DNA of 64,000 bases, taken from Pampus argenteus. Taxonomy: Eukaryota; Chordata; Actinopteri; Scombriformes; Stromateidae. The number at the start of each line of letters is the position of its first letter. Position 1 is the stretch's first letter. The stretch is taken from contig CM072871.1 in assembly GCA_036937835.1 (NCBI GenBank), positions 5,137,001 through 5,201,000 of the forward strand. The letters run 5' to 3'. Below, in pieces: positions 52,168-63,420 of the stretch. Below the pieces are notes generated by a model. The model saw only the letters and a list, made by a program, of their open reading frames with translations, made no database searches and was not told where the DNA came from. Position numbers and translations under genes: made by a program.

Positions 52168-55100
52168 GTAAGTTTAGCTTTTTGCATGCTTTTCATTTGA
52201 TGACAAGAATATGCCATAAAAATGAAGACAAACACTGAATCATCACCAATACAATATGCTGGTTCTGTATAGTTGTGATGGTGGACGTGTTATCTTAGCT
52301 GTTACGTTCCTGTGAAAAGAGGTTTTTAATCTTAGCAAGTCATTTTCTGTTTGATTATATTCACATAATATCATTTTATTGACCTGCTCTTACTATAGTT
52401 CCCTCAGTTGAATGTTGTCCTACCAGCAGATGTCAGTGTTTGTCAGTTCATAGTCTTTTATTTGCCTTCACAGCAGTTGACAACGTGTCCTATTTCCTTC
52501 TCTCAGTGTGGATACTCACAGGTCAAGAGGTCACACTGGGGTTAAGTTGTGTATGGAGAGACTAAATGACCTTGCTGGACCTGAGTATGCAGGTCCAGCG
52601 AACATATCTGAGGGGCCGATTGGTTTGGTTTAGGCATGGTGTGGGAGATGTTTAGGGTTAGGGTAAAATATCTGCGTCAGAGCCAATCAGAGGCAGAATA
52701 GGAGTTGGTCTTTCCAGAAGGTATACTGGGTATGCAGGCGCAGAAAGGGCATTTTTTAGTCCCTCCCTGTACGTAAACCTGCTGCAATAAATAAACGAGT
52801 TTACATAATGTACAGATTTGACGTATTCCCTCTATGTGTAAGCAGAAACTGACTCTTAAATATGTGAAATACATAATAATTCCAACGGTATGTACAAAGT
52901 ACCCAACTACTTATTGTCATTTTTATGTAAAATGTAATATATACTGCAGGTCTACTGACGGTGCAAATTATATGTTATATGTGCCAAAACAAGCATGGAA
53001 TAAAACCAAAAGCAAGTGCTCGGATATTTATTGTCATGGATACATCATTACAAACAAGATACAAATCACACAGTTGTTTTCCTTTCTTGCCATTTGCTAG
53101 AAATCTGTAGGTTTCAACTAAAGACATCAGGTGATTTAACATGCAAGTCTTTTTTTTCTTTCTCTCTTTTTTTACTGGAGTCATTACTTTTGTAAACAGA
53201 ATCTTTCACCAGCTTTCATCTACACATTTTCACTTCACAAAAAACATCCCAGCCATGCTGATCTCATTGTAGCACAAAGCTTCCAGTGTTTGGAAATTTG
53301 TCCCTGAAAAATAAACTGCCTCCTTGTCTTAATAGGTTTAATAAATGATCTCATTGCACCTGTAAAGAGATGGCATTATTAATGAAAATGAATAATGTGA
53401 CTATTTAAAAAAAAAAAAAAGCAGTGATATCAGTGCTGGCAAAGATGTGTGTATGTGTGTGTCTGTGCTGTGAGGTTTTGATCTCCTGGAGGAGTTTCGC
53501 GTTCCTGAGTCGAGAGGAGTGAGGCGAGTGAACGGCTCTAAACCTGAGGCGGTGGCCTACCGCGTCAACCCCTCCATCCATCTACGCAGGACCATGAGGT
53601 CAGTATGGACTCAATGAGCCCCGTTCATTTCAACGAAGATGAATATGATTAAAGAGTAGCTTCCATCATGATGTTGGTCACCGCCCTCTCTGTGTCACCT
53701 CTGACCACACCCCAGTATTAATTGCACCTGTCCTGATGTATGTCAGCATTATAGCATGTCTGCATGCTCGCATTTGCATTTAGCGCAAAGCAAAGCTGTG
53801 CCTCATTCAGCCTCACAGAACCACTAGCATGCCTGTTTGTTTTTTTGCTTGATAATTAACTCAGCATTGCCTTTTGAGTTCAGTTTTGATCAAATTAAAG
53901 ACACAAAGAATAGTTTCCCAACAATGTTCCCACAAAAAAAGCCATTTATTGCTCTTTAGTGAAGAAAGTGGCCTCTGTTTAATGTTATCCAGCTCTCTAA
54001 ACCTCACTCTCACGTGTCACAGCGATGTGTACCCAGATGGTCTTCCCTCCGACTACTCCGTCATTGCGACGTTTAAGGTGACCAAAGACACGGCCAAGAA
54101 ATCCTGGAACCTTTGGCAGGTCAGCGACCCTGAGGGACGAGAGCAAGTCGGCCTCCGTTTTCAGGGTGACACGCACTCCTTGGACTTCTTCTACACCAGC
54201 CCCCATAGGAGCCAGATGCTGAGGACCTTCCATGGTGTGGAAAAGCTGTTTGATGGCATGTGGCACAAGTTGGCGCTGAGTGTGAAGGGCAGCCAGGTGA
54301 AGCTGCTGATAGACTGTGAAGAGGTCAGTGTGGAGTCCATCGATGAGCCGAGGCCAGTCATCCGCCGAGGGTACACCTCCATCGTCAAGCGGGCTGTAGG
54401 AGATCGCTCAGTGTCTGTACGTTCCCAGCTCAGACTTCTATAACTCCAAATTAATATTGCAACTCCATTTCTCATATTATCTCCTGCTTTATTCCAGGTG
54501 GACCTCCAACAGATGGAGGTATCATGTGACCCTGAACAGGCCTATTCAGAGGGCTGCTGCGAGCTCTCCAGCGTGGTGAGTCAGCTCCCATTTGGCAGGT
54601 TTTTTTTACTTCTTCCGTCAGAGATGTTTTTCTAGTTTCAAAACCATTCTCTTATCTTTATCACTGTGGCAGTGTGGAGGGTACGCAGAGATTGGCCTGA
54701 CAGCTGGAAGAGCATCTTGCAAATGTATGCACGGACAACCTGGAGTTCAAGGACCTCCAGGGCCAAAGGTGAATGCAAATATGGAGTGAAAATAGGCTGA
54801 ACATATTATTAAGGCAAGTTGAGACATGTTGACTTGTGCAAAATTCTTCTGCAGGGTCACAGAGGTCTTCCAGGAAGAGCCGGAGACCGGGGAAGACTGG
54901 GAAACTGGGTAAATAAAAGTACAATATGTCTCTCAGTGGTGAAAAGTGATGTCACAGTGGACACATGAGTGCTCTGGTCTCTGTGTATTCTTAGCGTGAC
55001 TTCCTCCGGCTGCACAAGAAGGAGTTAAACTGAATTGTGGGTAAATGACATTGTAAAACTCATTTGTGAGACAGCAACAAAGCTGTGGAAAATGGCAATA

Positions 55101-58100
55101 GAAGCACAACTGAGACACAACAGGATGGAAACAGATCTGGAAGCAGAAGCGCTAAGCGATAGTAAACGCAGGGTCTCCTTTCATAGTTTCACGTCCGCTT
55201 TGCAAAAGATTTAGGAGGAAGCTAAGATAAACACGGACCGATACGGATGTGACAGTAAATTTGTTTTCGTCGTCGTTCTGAAATAGCCATTTGCATCTTA
55301 AAACACAGGCCTTTTCTAGTCTAGAATATAGGATTTAACTCAAACTGGCAGAAGATCACACGGTTTTGAACGGTTTTGCTTTTCCATTTTGCAGAAACAG
55401 AGCCAAATGTAATGAATCCCACACACACAGGAAAAACAGGCAGTTGAGCAATAACCGTACCCTCCAAGTGTTTGTAATGAGTGGCATTAGTCTGCTCAAC
55501 TGTTAACTGTGTGAAAGTTGTTTTCTTTCGTAAAATGCATATATTTTTGTGGATAAGGCTAATCCCATCCAACACAGGGACTTAAAAAAGAGAGAAAGAG
55601 GTTTTTTAAAATGCTAATAAAGAAAAAAAGAAAAGTATTCTGCTGCAGGAGCCAGTTACACATGCATCAGTGAATGAAGAAATACGCTCACATTCGTATC
55701 CTTCAGGGAGCCGCAGACGTGATTATTTCCACTTTAAATTTACGAGTTGTTAATCTCTTTGATGGTTTGCAGTCACTGTTATGTTGGAGCAGATCTGAGT
55801 GTCTGTTAAACAAAGTCCTGAGAACATGTGTTTAAAGAAGGAGTTTTTTTTGTTTTTTTTTGTTTGATACGTATGAGGTGGTTTGGCGTGTTTAACATGC
55901 CCTTTGCACTCAAGGAAATCCCCCATGCTGCCTTAGCAAACATATGTCTGCCCGTAGACGCACGTACATACAAAGTATAATTCCAGAGCCGTTCATGCTA
56001 CATATTCATGTCCTGTCTTGCAGCTGTAGCTCATCTGGAAGTAAACATCTGTCTTGTGTAACTCGTTACAGTTTTGACCTCTTGCCAGCTTGTGAATCAC
56101 AAAGCCCCAACATGTTTATCTCCTCCCATGCTGGTATCCGAGGAGGGCATTTCCTGGCACGGATATATGAACTGTCCATCTCATGTGGTGGGTGGTCCTT
56201 CGCTAGTCGGAGCTATACCGCCTTAGAAAAGTCGTAAAGTTCACGGTCATGCCTCTCGCCGTACTGTCAGCCATCTCTGAGGTTAACCTCCGCCCAGCTG
56301 ACTTTGCTTAAAAAACAGTCTTAGGTGAGATGATCAAATAAACCAACAACAAAAAGGCACCCTGGCCTTGTTTAACATGTTTGTTGACTCAGGGAAATAG
56401 AGCCTGGAAAACAATTTTCCTTCTACTACTGAGGAAGTCAGCATCTGTGCAAACAATAATGGTCCATTTTGTTGTATTTATGGGTAATGTTTCCTAAATC
56501 CTGCTGTATATGCTTGTGTGTTATTTCCACTAATGTGACTAATTTCTGTTTGGCTAAAATGCTTCAAATTTAAAATATTTATCTTGTAACCTTTATTTTT
56601 TTATGATTTTTTAAAGTTTATACAATACTATTTATACTATTGTTTATACTAAAGATTGGTTCTGCAATTTGAGAAACACACTTACTCCCCTTCTTACCCA
56701 GAGTCTGTTAAATTAAGCTGCAGCCAACAGCTGAATAGCTTAGCTTAGCATAAAGACTGAAAGCAGAGGGAAACAGCTAGCTAGCTCTACTCAAAGGTAA
56801 AAATGAGCCTGCCGTCACCTGTAATGCTGTCCAGAACATCTGACTGCTGATTTGTGTTTATTCGCCTGAGTCGATGTACCAACTGTACGTTAGCTGTAAA
56901 CTAGCTAGCAACTAGCTAGCAACGGACGCCTCTAACTGAAGTCCAAACTCACCAGAAACCCCAGTTCCCTCTTGTCTCTGTACACTCATGAAGCAGATTC
57001 ATAAAACCCCAGGATATGCACACATTTTTCACTTAAGTTGAAAGTTGCGTTTTCACGTCAGTTTGCCCCAAGCAAATTTGCATCTAGTTATGTATTTCCA
57101 TTGACTTTATGCAGTCACGCTACCTCAACTCACAGTCACGCTCACTAACCTCCATTTAGCCACTTTGGTAAAACCACAAATTGTCATTTACACTTTTGGT
57201 TTTTGAACAGATTACATGGATATATAACTTTACTTCTTTTTTTAAAAATTTGGACAAAGCCAAACTGGTTATTTCCACTTGTTATGCTAAGCTACGCTAA
57301 GCTAACCATCTCCTGATCGTAGCGTCATATTAAACATACAAACATAAATGATCTTTTCCTTTAACTCTCAGCAAGAAAGTGAATGTGTATTCCCCAATAC
57401 AATATATTGTAATTGACAATACAGGACGATGATAAGCACGACTGACAGGGACACTGCATCAACAAACATTAAAATATATAAATACGATATGAAATAGTAA
57501 AAATACACGCTGGTGTTAAAACAGAAAGAGAAATGGTCAGTAGTAGTTTCCTAGAAAAATCTGCTGCTACTTCCTATGTGTTTAATTAAGGAGCAAATGC
57601 CGTAATATCTGAACAGTTTGTGTGATTGATGTGTCCATAGGTTAATTTCCTATAACTTACTAGTGATTGCATCTCAGTGGGATCAGTTGATAGATAGATA
57701 GATAGATAGATATACTTTATTAATCCCAAAAACATTTTACTTGTCTTACAGGGGATCAGGGGAAACACAGGAGACTATGGCAACGTAGGTGAGCCGGGTC
57801 CAAAGGTAAGATATGTCTTTATATGCACCTATCAGGGTTACGATTCAGTTTGGCTCTTTCTCAAAAACCATTAATGAAACCTCACACACACACACACACG
57901 TCCTCAGGGTGAAGAGGGAATCAAAGGCGAAAAAGGAATGAGAGGACTCTGGGGCCAAGTGGTAATTTATCACTCTCAGATTATCATTTTATTTACCCTG
58001 AAATTTTGCAAATTTGTAATAATGAGATGTTGCGTTAACAGGGTGACAGAGGTCCTAAGGGGCTGAAAGGATTAAGAGGGGCAGCAGGCTTCAAGGTAAA

Positions 58101-61100
58101 CTCCTCTGCTGGATTTAAAGCTTTAATTGGACAACTTTAACGAGGCAACGTGCAGCCAGCTAATTAAGTTACCGACTTTTCATTGGATTTCTGTGTAGTT
58201 TGTTGTTGCAGTTGTACAACTTTATGGATAACGCTGAGAGTTGACATTCTGTCTGTGATTAAAGGGAGTTCGGGGCCCATCTGGAGACATTGGAGAAACT
58301 GGGAATGCAGGAGAAGTTGTAAGTTAAGCTTTCAGACACAGCAGTGAGCTCTTTTGCAAGTGATATGTAAAGACTGTATTACTAAAATTCTGGCCTCCTT
58401 GAAGGGTGCTAAAGGTGAAAAAGGATATGAAGGAATTCCCGGGTTTCAAGGGGTCAAGGTATTCATCTTTCCTTCCCATTTGTCTCTTTTTTTATAATCT
58501 AGATATTATGACTTTGTTGACATCATGGTTTTATTTCACTCGTAGGGAGAAAAAGGGACCACGGGTGCAACCGGGAACCTTGGGCCCCAAGGAAAGCAGG
58601 TGGGTTGTGAGATTCCCTGTTCCATAATTCATAGTAGGACACTCTTAATTCTTTATCCGCTACCTTCAAAATCCCATCATGTGAGCGCTGAGAGCCAGTA
58701 AATCATTTTTTATGTGGTAAAACACTGGAATAGAGCTATGTTTTTGGCTTATGTGCCGTCTCCATAAACAATATTAGTTCATGTGGCTGGATTCTGGCTG
58801 AGATCTGAGGTCTTGAAATATATATATCAACATAAGATGGTGAGTCACTGAAAGAGGAGCCTAAACCGCAATGATAACCCACTATACTGTTTATGAAGGA
58901 GGATTCCCCAAAAACTACCATATTGCTTCCTGGATGAAATGTGGTGCATAAACGTAACTTTTTTTTTTTTTCAAATGGTGTTTGACAGGGCATTGTGGGA
59001 GATCCCGGAGAGAGGGGAACTCCTGGCGAGAAGGGGAAGCCTGTACGTATCTCAGATTGATTGCAATGTTTCCCTTTTGTTTGCTTTGTTTCCCACCAAT
59101 AATTCAGCCATTACAAATATCTGAAAGTGAATTATTTGCATTGAAAAAGTTGATGGATATGTTTTTTGTCTAAACTTGTAAAATCTAGGGGATCCAAGGG
59201 CCGATAGGCAGAGCTGGCACCATCGGACCAAAGGTGATTCACTGCAGACACACCCACAATCCTTAGGGGGGGCTTGAAACAATCAGTCTGTTTTATAATA
59301 ACAAAAGTGTTTTCTTAGGGCATTGTTGGAGATCCAGGGTTACTAGGCAGAGATGGCGATATGGGAATAGAGGTATTGTATGCAGATGATGTTATTATCT
59401 CCATGATGACTTGTGGAAGAAATCCACTTGTGTTTTAATGTGTCATCGTTTCCATGCAGGCTTATCAAGGACCACAAGGCCCCAGTGGAAGACTCGGACA
59501 AGGTGGAGCAAAGGTAACTGGCAGATCTTTGTTTAGTTTTTTAAATAAATGTATAATTGTGTTGTTTTTAGGAGATTAATTTGTGAGATTTGTGTCTTTT
59601 ACAGGGAGAGAAAGGCACCCTGGGGGCAGAAGGAGAAATGGGTCCCCAAGGCCGAACTGTAAGTCACTTCTTCATACATTTCAATCACTGAAGACAAGCA
59701 CATAATACATTTTGTACATAAAGTAGTTTGCCATCTTCAAGGGAAATGACAAGAATGAAGCAGTCCTTTAGGTCGGTTTAATAAATGTTTTATTCTCGAG
59801 GGCCCAAGAGGTTACAAGGGTTCTGCAGGGAAGCCAGGAAGACCTGGATTTATCGGCCCACCGGGACCTACAGTAAGTGCTCCAGATAAAATTTCTAAAC
59901 TCCTCTAGTTCATTTTCTTCGAGCCATTAAAACATGTCATGTCTTCACAGGGACACGTGGGTGTGCCTGGAAAACCAGGGACCAAGGTAATACATTCACA
60001 TCTATTTCCCATTAGAGATATAAAATGAAGTCAAAATTACTGTTTAATGCTGCCGTCAGCTATTCAGGAAGTATTCACTGAATTTGTGGATGTTTTGCAT
60101 TACAAATCCATTAAGATTTCAGCTCAATTTTTAGGACCGTTGGTAAGATTTAATTGTCATATTGTAAAGAGAAAAAAAAGCATGAGAAGGCAGAACAAGC
60201 AATTCAGTAAATAATTTAGTTAGATCTCCAGGGTGCTTTTTCTTGTAGGATATTGGCACAGTGTTTCCTACTCTGTCCCATCTGGACAGGAGGTCATGAC
60301 CAGCGCCAAATTCCCCTTCAGGACTTGGTCTCGGTGTTTACAGAACGTCTCACGCCAATTACAGAGAGATATTTCTGCAGAAACTGTTTATGTTTTTGTG
60401 GAATGCCATAATGCAAACAAATCTAATAAAAATGATTTAAATTAATGCTAAAAAAAACAAAGAAAAGACAAATCATTTAAAAGATTCTGAGCATCTTCAG
60501 AAGTATTTAAACTTGAAAATGACAGTTCTCAGAGAGGTAAATAATTTTTTTTTAGTTCAAGATAAGACATAATATATGAGGTACAGCACACCGAAACATT
60601 TAGCAGATTCTTTATTAGCTGTCATCTCTCATACCTCCTCCACACCAAGCTGTTAACAGCTGCTGTTGGATGAACATTAGTGTGAAAGGAAAGTGTCACA
60701 CACTTTGGAGGTCAGGGTTGGATCTAGTATGTGTGATGATGAATGAAACAGGGTCTGAATAACCCAGAATAGAGAACAATGTGACCTTGTCCTTATGTTC
60801 TGTGGATTATTTAGGATATTGCACATCACCAGGTTTAGTCTAGGTAGGACCACACAGGGCCTAAAGGAGTTCTTCATTGAAAACCTGCAGTATCAGTAAC
60901 AAGCACTTATCCATCGATTGAAAGGGGGGAAACATTTTCATAACGTACTTTTTTTTTTGTGGAGGAGGACAGCAGCTATAAGGTTGGATTTACAACGTCT
61001 ATAATGGATTTCAACAATAAGCCACTGTGGAAACAAGCATCCAAGCAATGTCTCAACATCACTCCTACAGCATAATTTAACATCCTTTAACATATAGAAT

Positions 61101-63420
61101 CGATAAATCATACATACAGAATGGCATGAAATGTAAAATTTTAAAGCCCCTATGTGGAGGATTTGAATTAGCCACAAGATACACAACAAACTATTTTCTA
61201 TATGCAAGCGATTTGACAAATGCCCTTATTGACTGGTCGATATAAAAACTCACATATATCAAATATTTTCAAGCTTCTAAAAAATCATTTTCATTTTCCT
61301 TGTATAGGGTGACACAGGAATCCAGGGAATCCAAGGAGTTAAAGGTGCACAGGTACTGTCTCCAATACATCTGCTCATCATTATGACCCTTGTACATGTT
61401 TTTCTTCATAACATTAATTTATCCTTTTTTTTTTTTTTACAGGGTGAAAAAGCAGATAAGGGCCTCAAAGGAAAGGTAAGGTGTGACTTTCTTGTTAGAG
61501 CTTCATTTACAGAAAATGTGCCCTATATTTAAAATATGTTATCATTAACTAATAGCAGTAATAACTGAGAAAAAAAAGCACTTAATTACTACCCAAAGGT
61601 ATACTTCACTAATGTTATATTTGTGTTATTTGTGTATTTCCACATTTATTTCAATACCATTTTGCATGTTGCACAGAACAACACTGTTGTTCGCTGTGTT
61701 ACTGTTAGTTACTACGACATAATAAGCTTTTTGAGCTGTTACTGCTGTCCATAAAGTTCGAGCCCATGCACACGTGACTTATTTCTCTTTTTTTTTTTTC
61801 CTGATGGATGCAATGGATCTGACCGATGTTGTTAACCTGTTCTGTAGGCTGGAGACAGGGGTGAGCAGGGTCCTCAGGGAGGACGGGGGAAGCGCGGCCC
61901 AGCTGGCCCACCTGGACGTTCAGGTCCCATCGGAATAAAAGGGGTTCGAGGTGAAGGAGGGCCAGATGGCTTCCAGGGGCCCCCAGGCCCACCGGTTAGT
62001 TAAAAACAATCCTCTGATTTTTTGTTTTGTTTTTGTTTTTTGGCTCATACCACAAACATTATAGTGCAGTGTTCTGCAGGCTCTATTATAATTAGCACTT
62101 CATCTATCTGTGAATGATGGCGCAAAAAACAGCAAAGTAATCATTTGTACAAGTAGTTAGACTGACTGGCACGCATAACAGAGTTTGGTAACAAATGTTG
62201 GTGTCAAGAACAGTTTTAAACACTTTCTCATTGGCTTTAATGCAGCTATAAATTCATAATGAGCGTAAGGGAATTTTATTGGCTTCATTTAGACGCTGCA
62301 TTTCCTCTGAGAGGCTGCCATTGCTTCTGCATGTCCTGACCTGTAATATTCCATAATACATGTTCCAGAGTTGGGTTACTTCCAGTAATGGATGCGGTAA
62401 TGATTTGTTATACAGGGCCCGACACTCCCAGCTCAACACGTGATTGAAGTTTGTAAGAAAGTGGTCCTGGAGCAGATGTCCACCTTTGCCAACTCAGTGA
62501 AGAGGACATGTGCTGCTGTTTGTCCTCTCTATGGGGATGTGCCTATGGGTGCTCCAGGTCCACCCGGACAGAAAGGACCACCCGGACCTCCTGTGAGTTT
62601 TAAGTTTGGGTTTTCAGTTGCTCAAGGTTAATCTATAAAACACAATCATTTATTTATATTTATCTTATTAATATCAGTTTAGATCTGACCCCTGGCAGAC
62701 CTTTAGATAGTGTTACAGCTGGAGCACAGTATATTCTCCATACGTCGTTCTTTTCTGTCTCTCCGGCTAAGTAAAATACAAACACATTGGAAGGGTCTGG
62801 ACTGGACTAAGCAAGCTGAAGTATTTGGCAGAAAAGCTTGGAATGAAAACACTACGATTTTCCACGTCTCCATGAGGACAAATAAGGAGTCACAGACTAG
62901 ACACTTGGTCTGTGTTGAATGGTTTTTGGAGAGTATCAAGGCTGTCCTTGGATTGGAAAGCCATTTCCACGTTATTATAGAGTGTAGAAGCATTTCATGC
63001 ACCTCAACGTCTTTAATCACATGCTGATAAATGCTCTTGAAGCCATGACTATATAAAATATTTTACTATATTAGATTATGGCTAGTAAGCCTCATGTTGT
63101 GATCTTTAATGCCAAGTACTGTACAGTGTTTCAGTACAGTATTCGGCTGAGTGATCAGCCAAATAAATATTTTCAGTTTGTGTGCATGGAGGTGGTCCAA
63201 GGTGAGTGGAACCTTGATTCATCACTTGAAAAAGCATCTAAAACACAAAAGGAAAAAAAAAAAAAAATATTGCAAGGTTTACAGAAAAAAAAAAACAATA
63301 TAATTTTCCCCTATTGATGATGTTGTCAGGGTGACCCTGGTCATGATGGTGTCGATGGAGAAGTGGGCCAACAGGGATTCTACGGAGAAGCCGGAGATAT
63401 GGGCCAAAAGGGAGAAACAG
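52089..63420 (+). CDS. FACIT-type collagen alpha chain (TSPN domain; col21a1/col9a1-like), 3' end outside window
   Basis: Extracellular fibril-associated collagen. I mapped 24 coding exons with continuous phase: signal peptide, TSPN/laminin-G-like domain, Cys linker, Gly-X-Y exons (mostly 54 bp, also 45, 36, 72, 33 and 147), a non-collagenous break with three cysteines, then a new Gly-X-Y stretch that runs out of the window. Position and orientation immediately downstream of dst equal those of mammalian COL21A1, which argues for a col21a1 relationship. However, COL21A1 has a vWA domain before TSPN and none is visible here, and the TSPN also resembles COL9A1 (GFDL..F.V, GLP..YS, WN.WQ). A lineage-specific FACIT gene is possible, so I give no symbol. 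Confidence 0.8.
52168..53474 (+). other. intron between signal and TSPN exons; no vWA exon found
   Basis: A 1.3-kb AT-rich intron. I looked on the plus strand for sequence with vWA hallmarks (D-x-S-x-S, T-D-G) and saw none. T and A runs near 53150-53170 and 53405-53420. Repeat content not recognised. Confidence 0.6.
53475..54575 (+). CDS. collagen gene: TSPN (laminin-G-like) domain exons
   Basis: Exons 53475-53598 (ends phase 2), 54023-54416 and 54498-54575, together about 198 residues. Hallmarks are FDLLEEFRV at the start, the DGLPSDYSVIATFKV strand, SWNLWQVSDPEGREQVGLRF, LFDGMWHKLALSV and LLIDCEEV; the domain closes with VSCDPEQAYSEGCCELSS. The paired cysteines (IDC with SCDP) are the usual TSPN disulfide positions. 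Function by family: interaction surface protruding from collagen fibrils, often heparin-binding. Donor at 54417 is gtacgt. Confidence 0.9.
54673..54908 (+). CDS. collagen gene: Cys linker and first Gly-X-Y exons
   Basis: Exons 54673-54768 (32 codons, CGGYAEIGLTAGRASCKCMH then GQPGVQGPPGPK) and 54855-54908 (18 codons of Gly-X-Y, ending GNW). Three cysteines (one at the start, then C-K-C) lie immediately before the triple helix, as in FACIT chains, where they can form interchain disulfides. The triple helix register starts at the Gly after MH. Confidence 0.87.
56640..57405 (+). repeat. long dispersed teleost repeat ('agcttagcataaagactg' element)
   Basis: In order: 'gcttagcttagcataaagactgaaagcag', 'gggaaacagctagc', 'ctcaaaggtaaaaa', 'aaaccacaaattgtcatttacac', 'tgctaagctacgctaagctaacc' and 'ctctcagcaagaaagtgaa', ending near 'ttccccaata'. 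This is the layout of one of the most frequent teleost interspersed repeats. The short piece at 29125-29260 is the same family. No coding sequence inside. Confidence 0.7.
57688..57728. repeat. (GATA)n with 'tatactttattaatccca' tail
   Basis: Six or so GATA units followed by tatactttattaatccca, the reverse complement of the arrangement at 45748-45786. Typical of a fish retroelement 3' end. It directly precedes a collagen exon acceptor and may supply part of its upstream sequence. Confidence 0.65.
57752..58599 (+). CDS. collagen gene: six 54-bp Gly-X-Y exons
   Basis: Exons 57752-57805, 57908-57961, 58042-58095, 58265-58318, 58405-58458 and 58546-58599, each exactly 54 bp, phase 0 and beginning with a Gly codon (GG(N)), the ancestral collagen exon unit. 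Sequences are charged and proline-poor, for example GEEGIKGEKGMRGLWGQV and GAKGEKGYEGIPGFQGVK. All donors are GT and all acceptors AG. Confidence 0.93.
58989..59986 (+). CDS. collagen gene: seven Gly-X-Y exons (54, 45, 54, 54, 54, 72, 36 bp)
   Basis: Exons 58989-59042, 59189-59233, 59319-59372, 59460-59513, 59605-59658, 59801-59872 and 59951-59986. Lengths are multiples of nine bases as in collagen genes. The exon at 59460 starts with Ala-Tyr-Gln instead of Gly-X-Y, a one-residue imperfection in the helix. The exon at 59801 is the richest in proline (GKPGRPGFIGPPGPT). Confidence 0.92.
59987..61307 (+). other. 1.3-kb intron of the collagen gene
   Basis: No Gly-X-Y exon found. AT-rich, with T runs near 60545 and 60950. 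Open stretches here (for example 60233-60445 on the plus strand) have no splice support. Nothing else recognised. Confidence 0.6.
61308..61994 (+). CDS. collagen gene: last exons of this triple-helical block
   Basis: Exons 61308-61352 (45 bp), 61443-61475 (33 bp) and 61848-61994 (147 bp). The 33-bp exon encodes GEKADKGLKGK, where the second triplet starts with Ala, an interruption; register is restored by the next exon, which starts Ala-Gly-Asp. The 147-bp exon is long for a collagen exon and ends GFQGPPGPP. Phases are all 0. Confidence 0.88.
61476..61847 (+). other. intron, nothing recognised
   Basis: A 372-bp intron with donor gtaagg, a poly-T tract near 61790 and acceptor tctgtag. No further signal. 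Confidence 0.6.
61995..62415 (+). other. intron, nothing recognised
   Basis: A 421-bp intron with donor gttagt, a T/G-rich stretch near 62020-62040 and acceptor tatacag. No further signal. Confidence 0.6.
62416..62592 (+). CDS. collagen gene: non-collagenous break and restart of Gly-X-Y
   Basis: A single 177-bp exon. It leaves the triple helix at GPTLPAQHVIEVCKKVVLEQ, a helical segment of the kind used for chain trimerisation in FACITs, continues with KRTCAAVCPLYG and re-enters Gly-X-Y at GAPGPPGQKGPPGPP. Three cysteines are present (VCKK, TCAAVC). A similar helical, Cys-bearing break before the C-terminal collagenous stretch occurs in COL21A1 and COL9A1, as I remember them. Confidence 0.87.
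62593..63329 (+). other. intron, nothing recognised
   Basis: A 737-bp intron. Overlapping open stretches on both strands (62703-63027) have no splice or homology support. A-runs near 63250-63265 and 63285-63295. Confidence 0.6.
63330..63420 (+). CDS. collagen gene: Gly-X-Y exon, last in window
   Basis: Begins GGT GAC CCT after ttgtcag and encodes GDPGHDGVDGEVGQQGFYGE and AGDMGQKGET. I end it at 63420, where ACAG|gtctgg gives a phase-1 donor; the reading frame stays open a little longer but loses the Gly register (GLENKK). The chain must continue beyond the window. Confidence 0.7.

Larger units (their letters stand above)
54909..57751 (+). other. 2.8-kb intron of the collagen gene, repeat-containing
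   Basis: No exon with Gly-X-Y pattern found inside. The 3' half holds a long dispersed repeat (56640-57405) and an inverted (GATA)n retroelement tail (57688-57728) that ends only about 20 bases before the acceptor. The 5' half has T and A runs (55600-55640, 55845-55862) only. Confidence 0.65.

Noticed and set aside
53874..54022. Upstream extension of the TSPN exon reading frame
   Set aside because: The frame is open upstream, but the acceptor tcacag at 54022 and phase with 53598 place the exon start at 54023; upstream residues are intron translation.
62703..63027. Overlapping 105-codon open frames on opposite strands
   Set aside because: Inside a collagen intron, no Gly-X-Y, no splice support, no familiar sequence.
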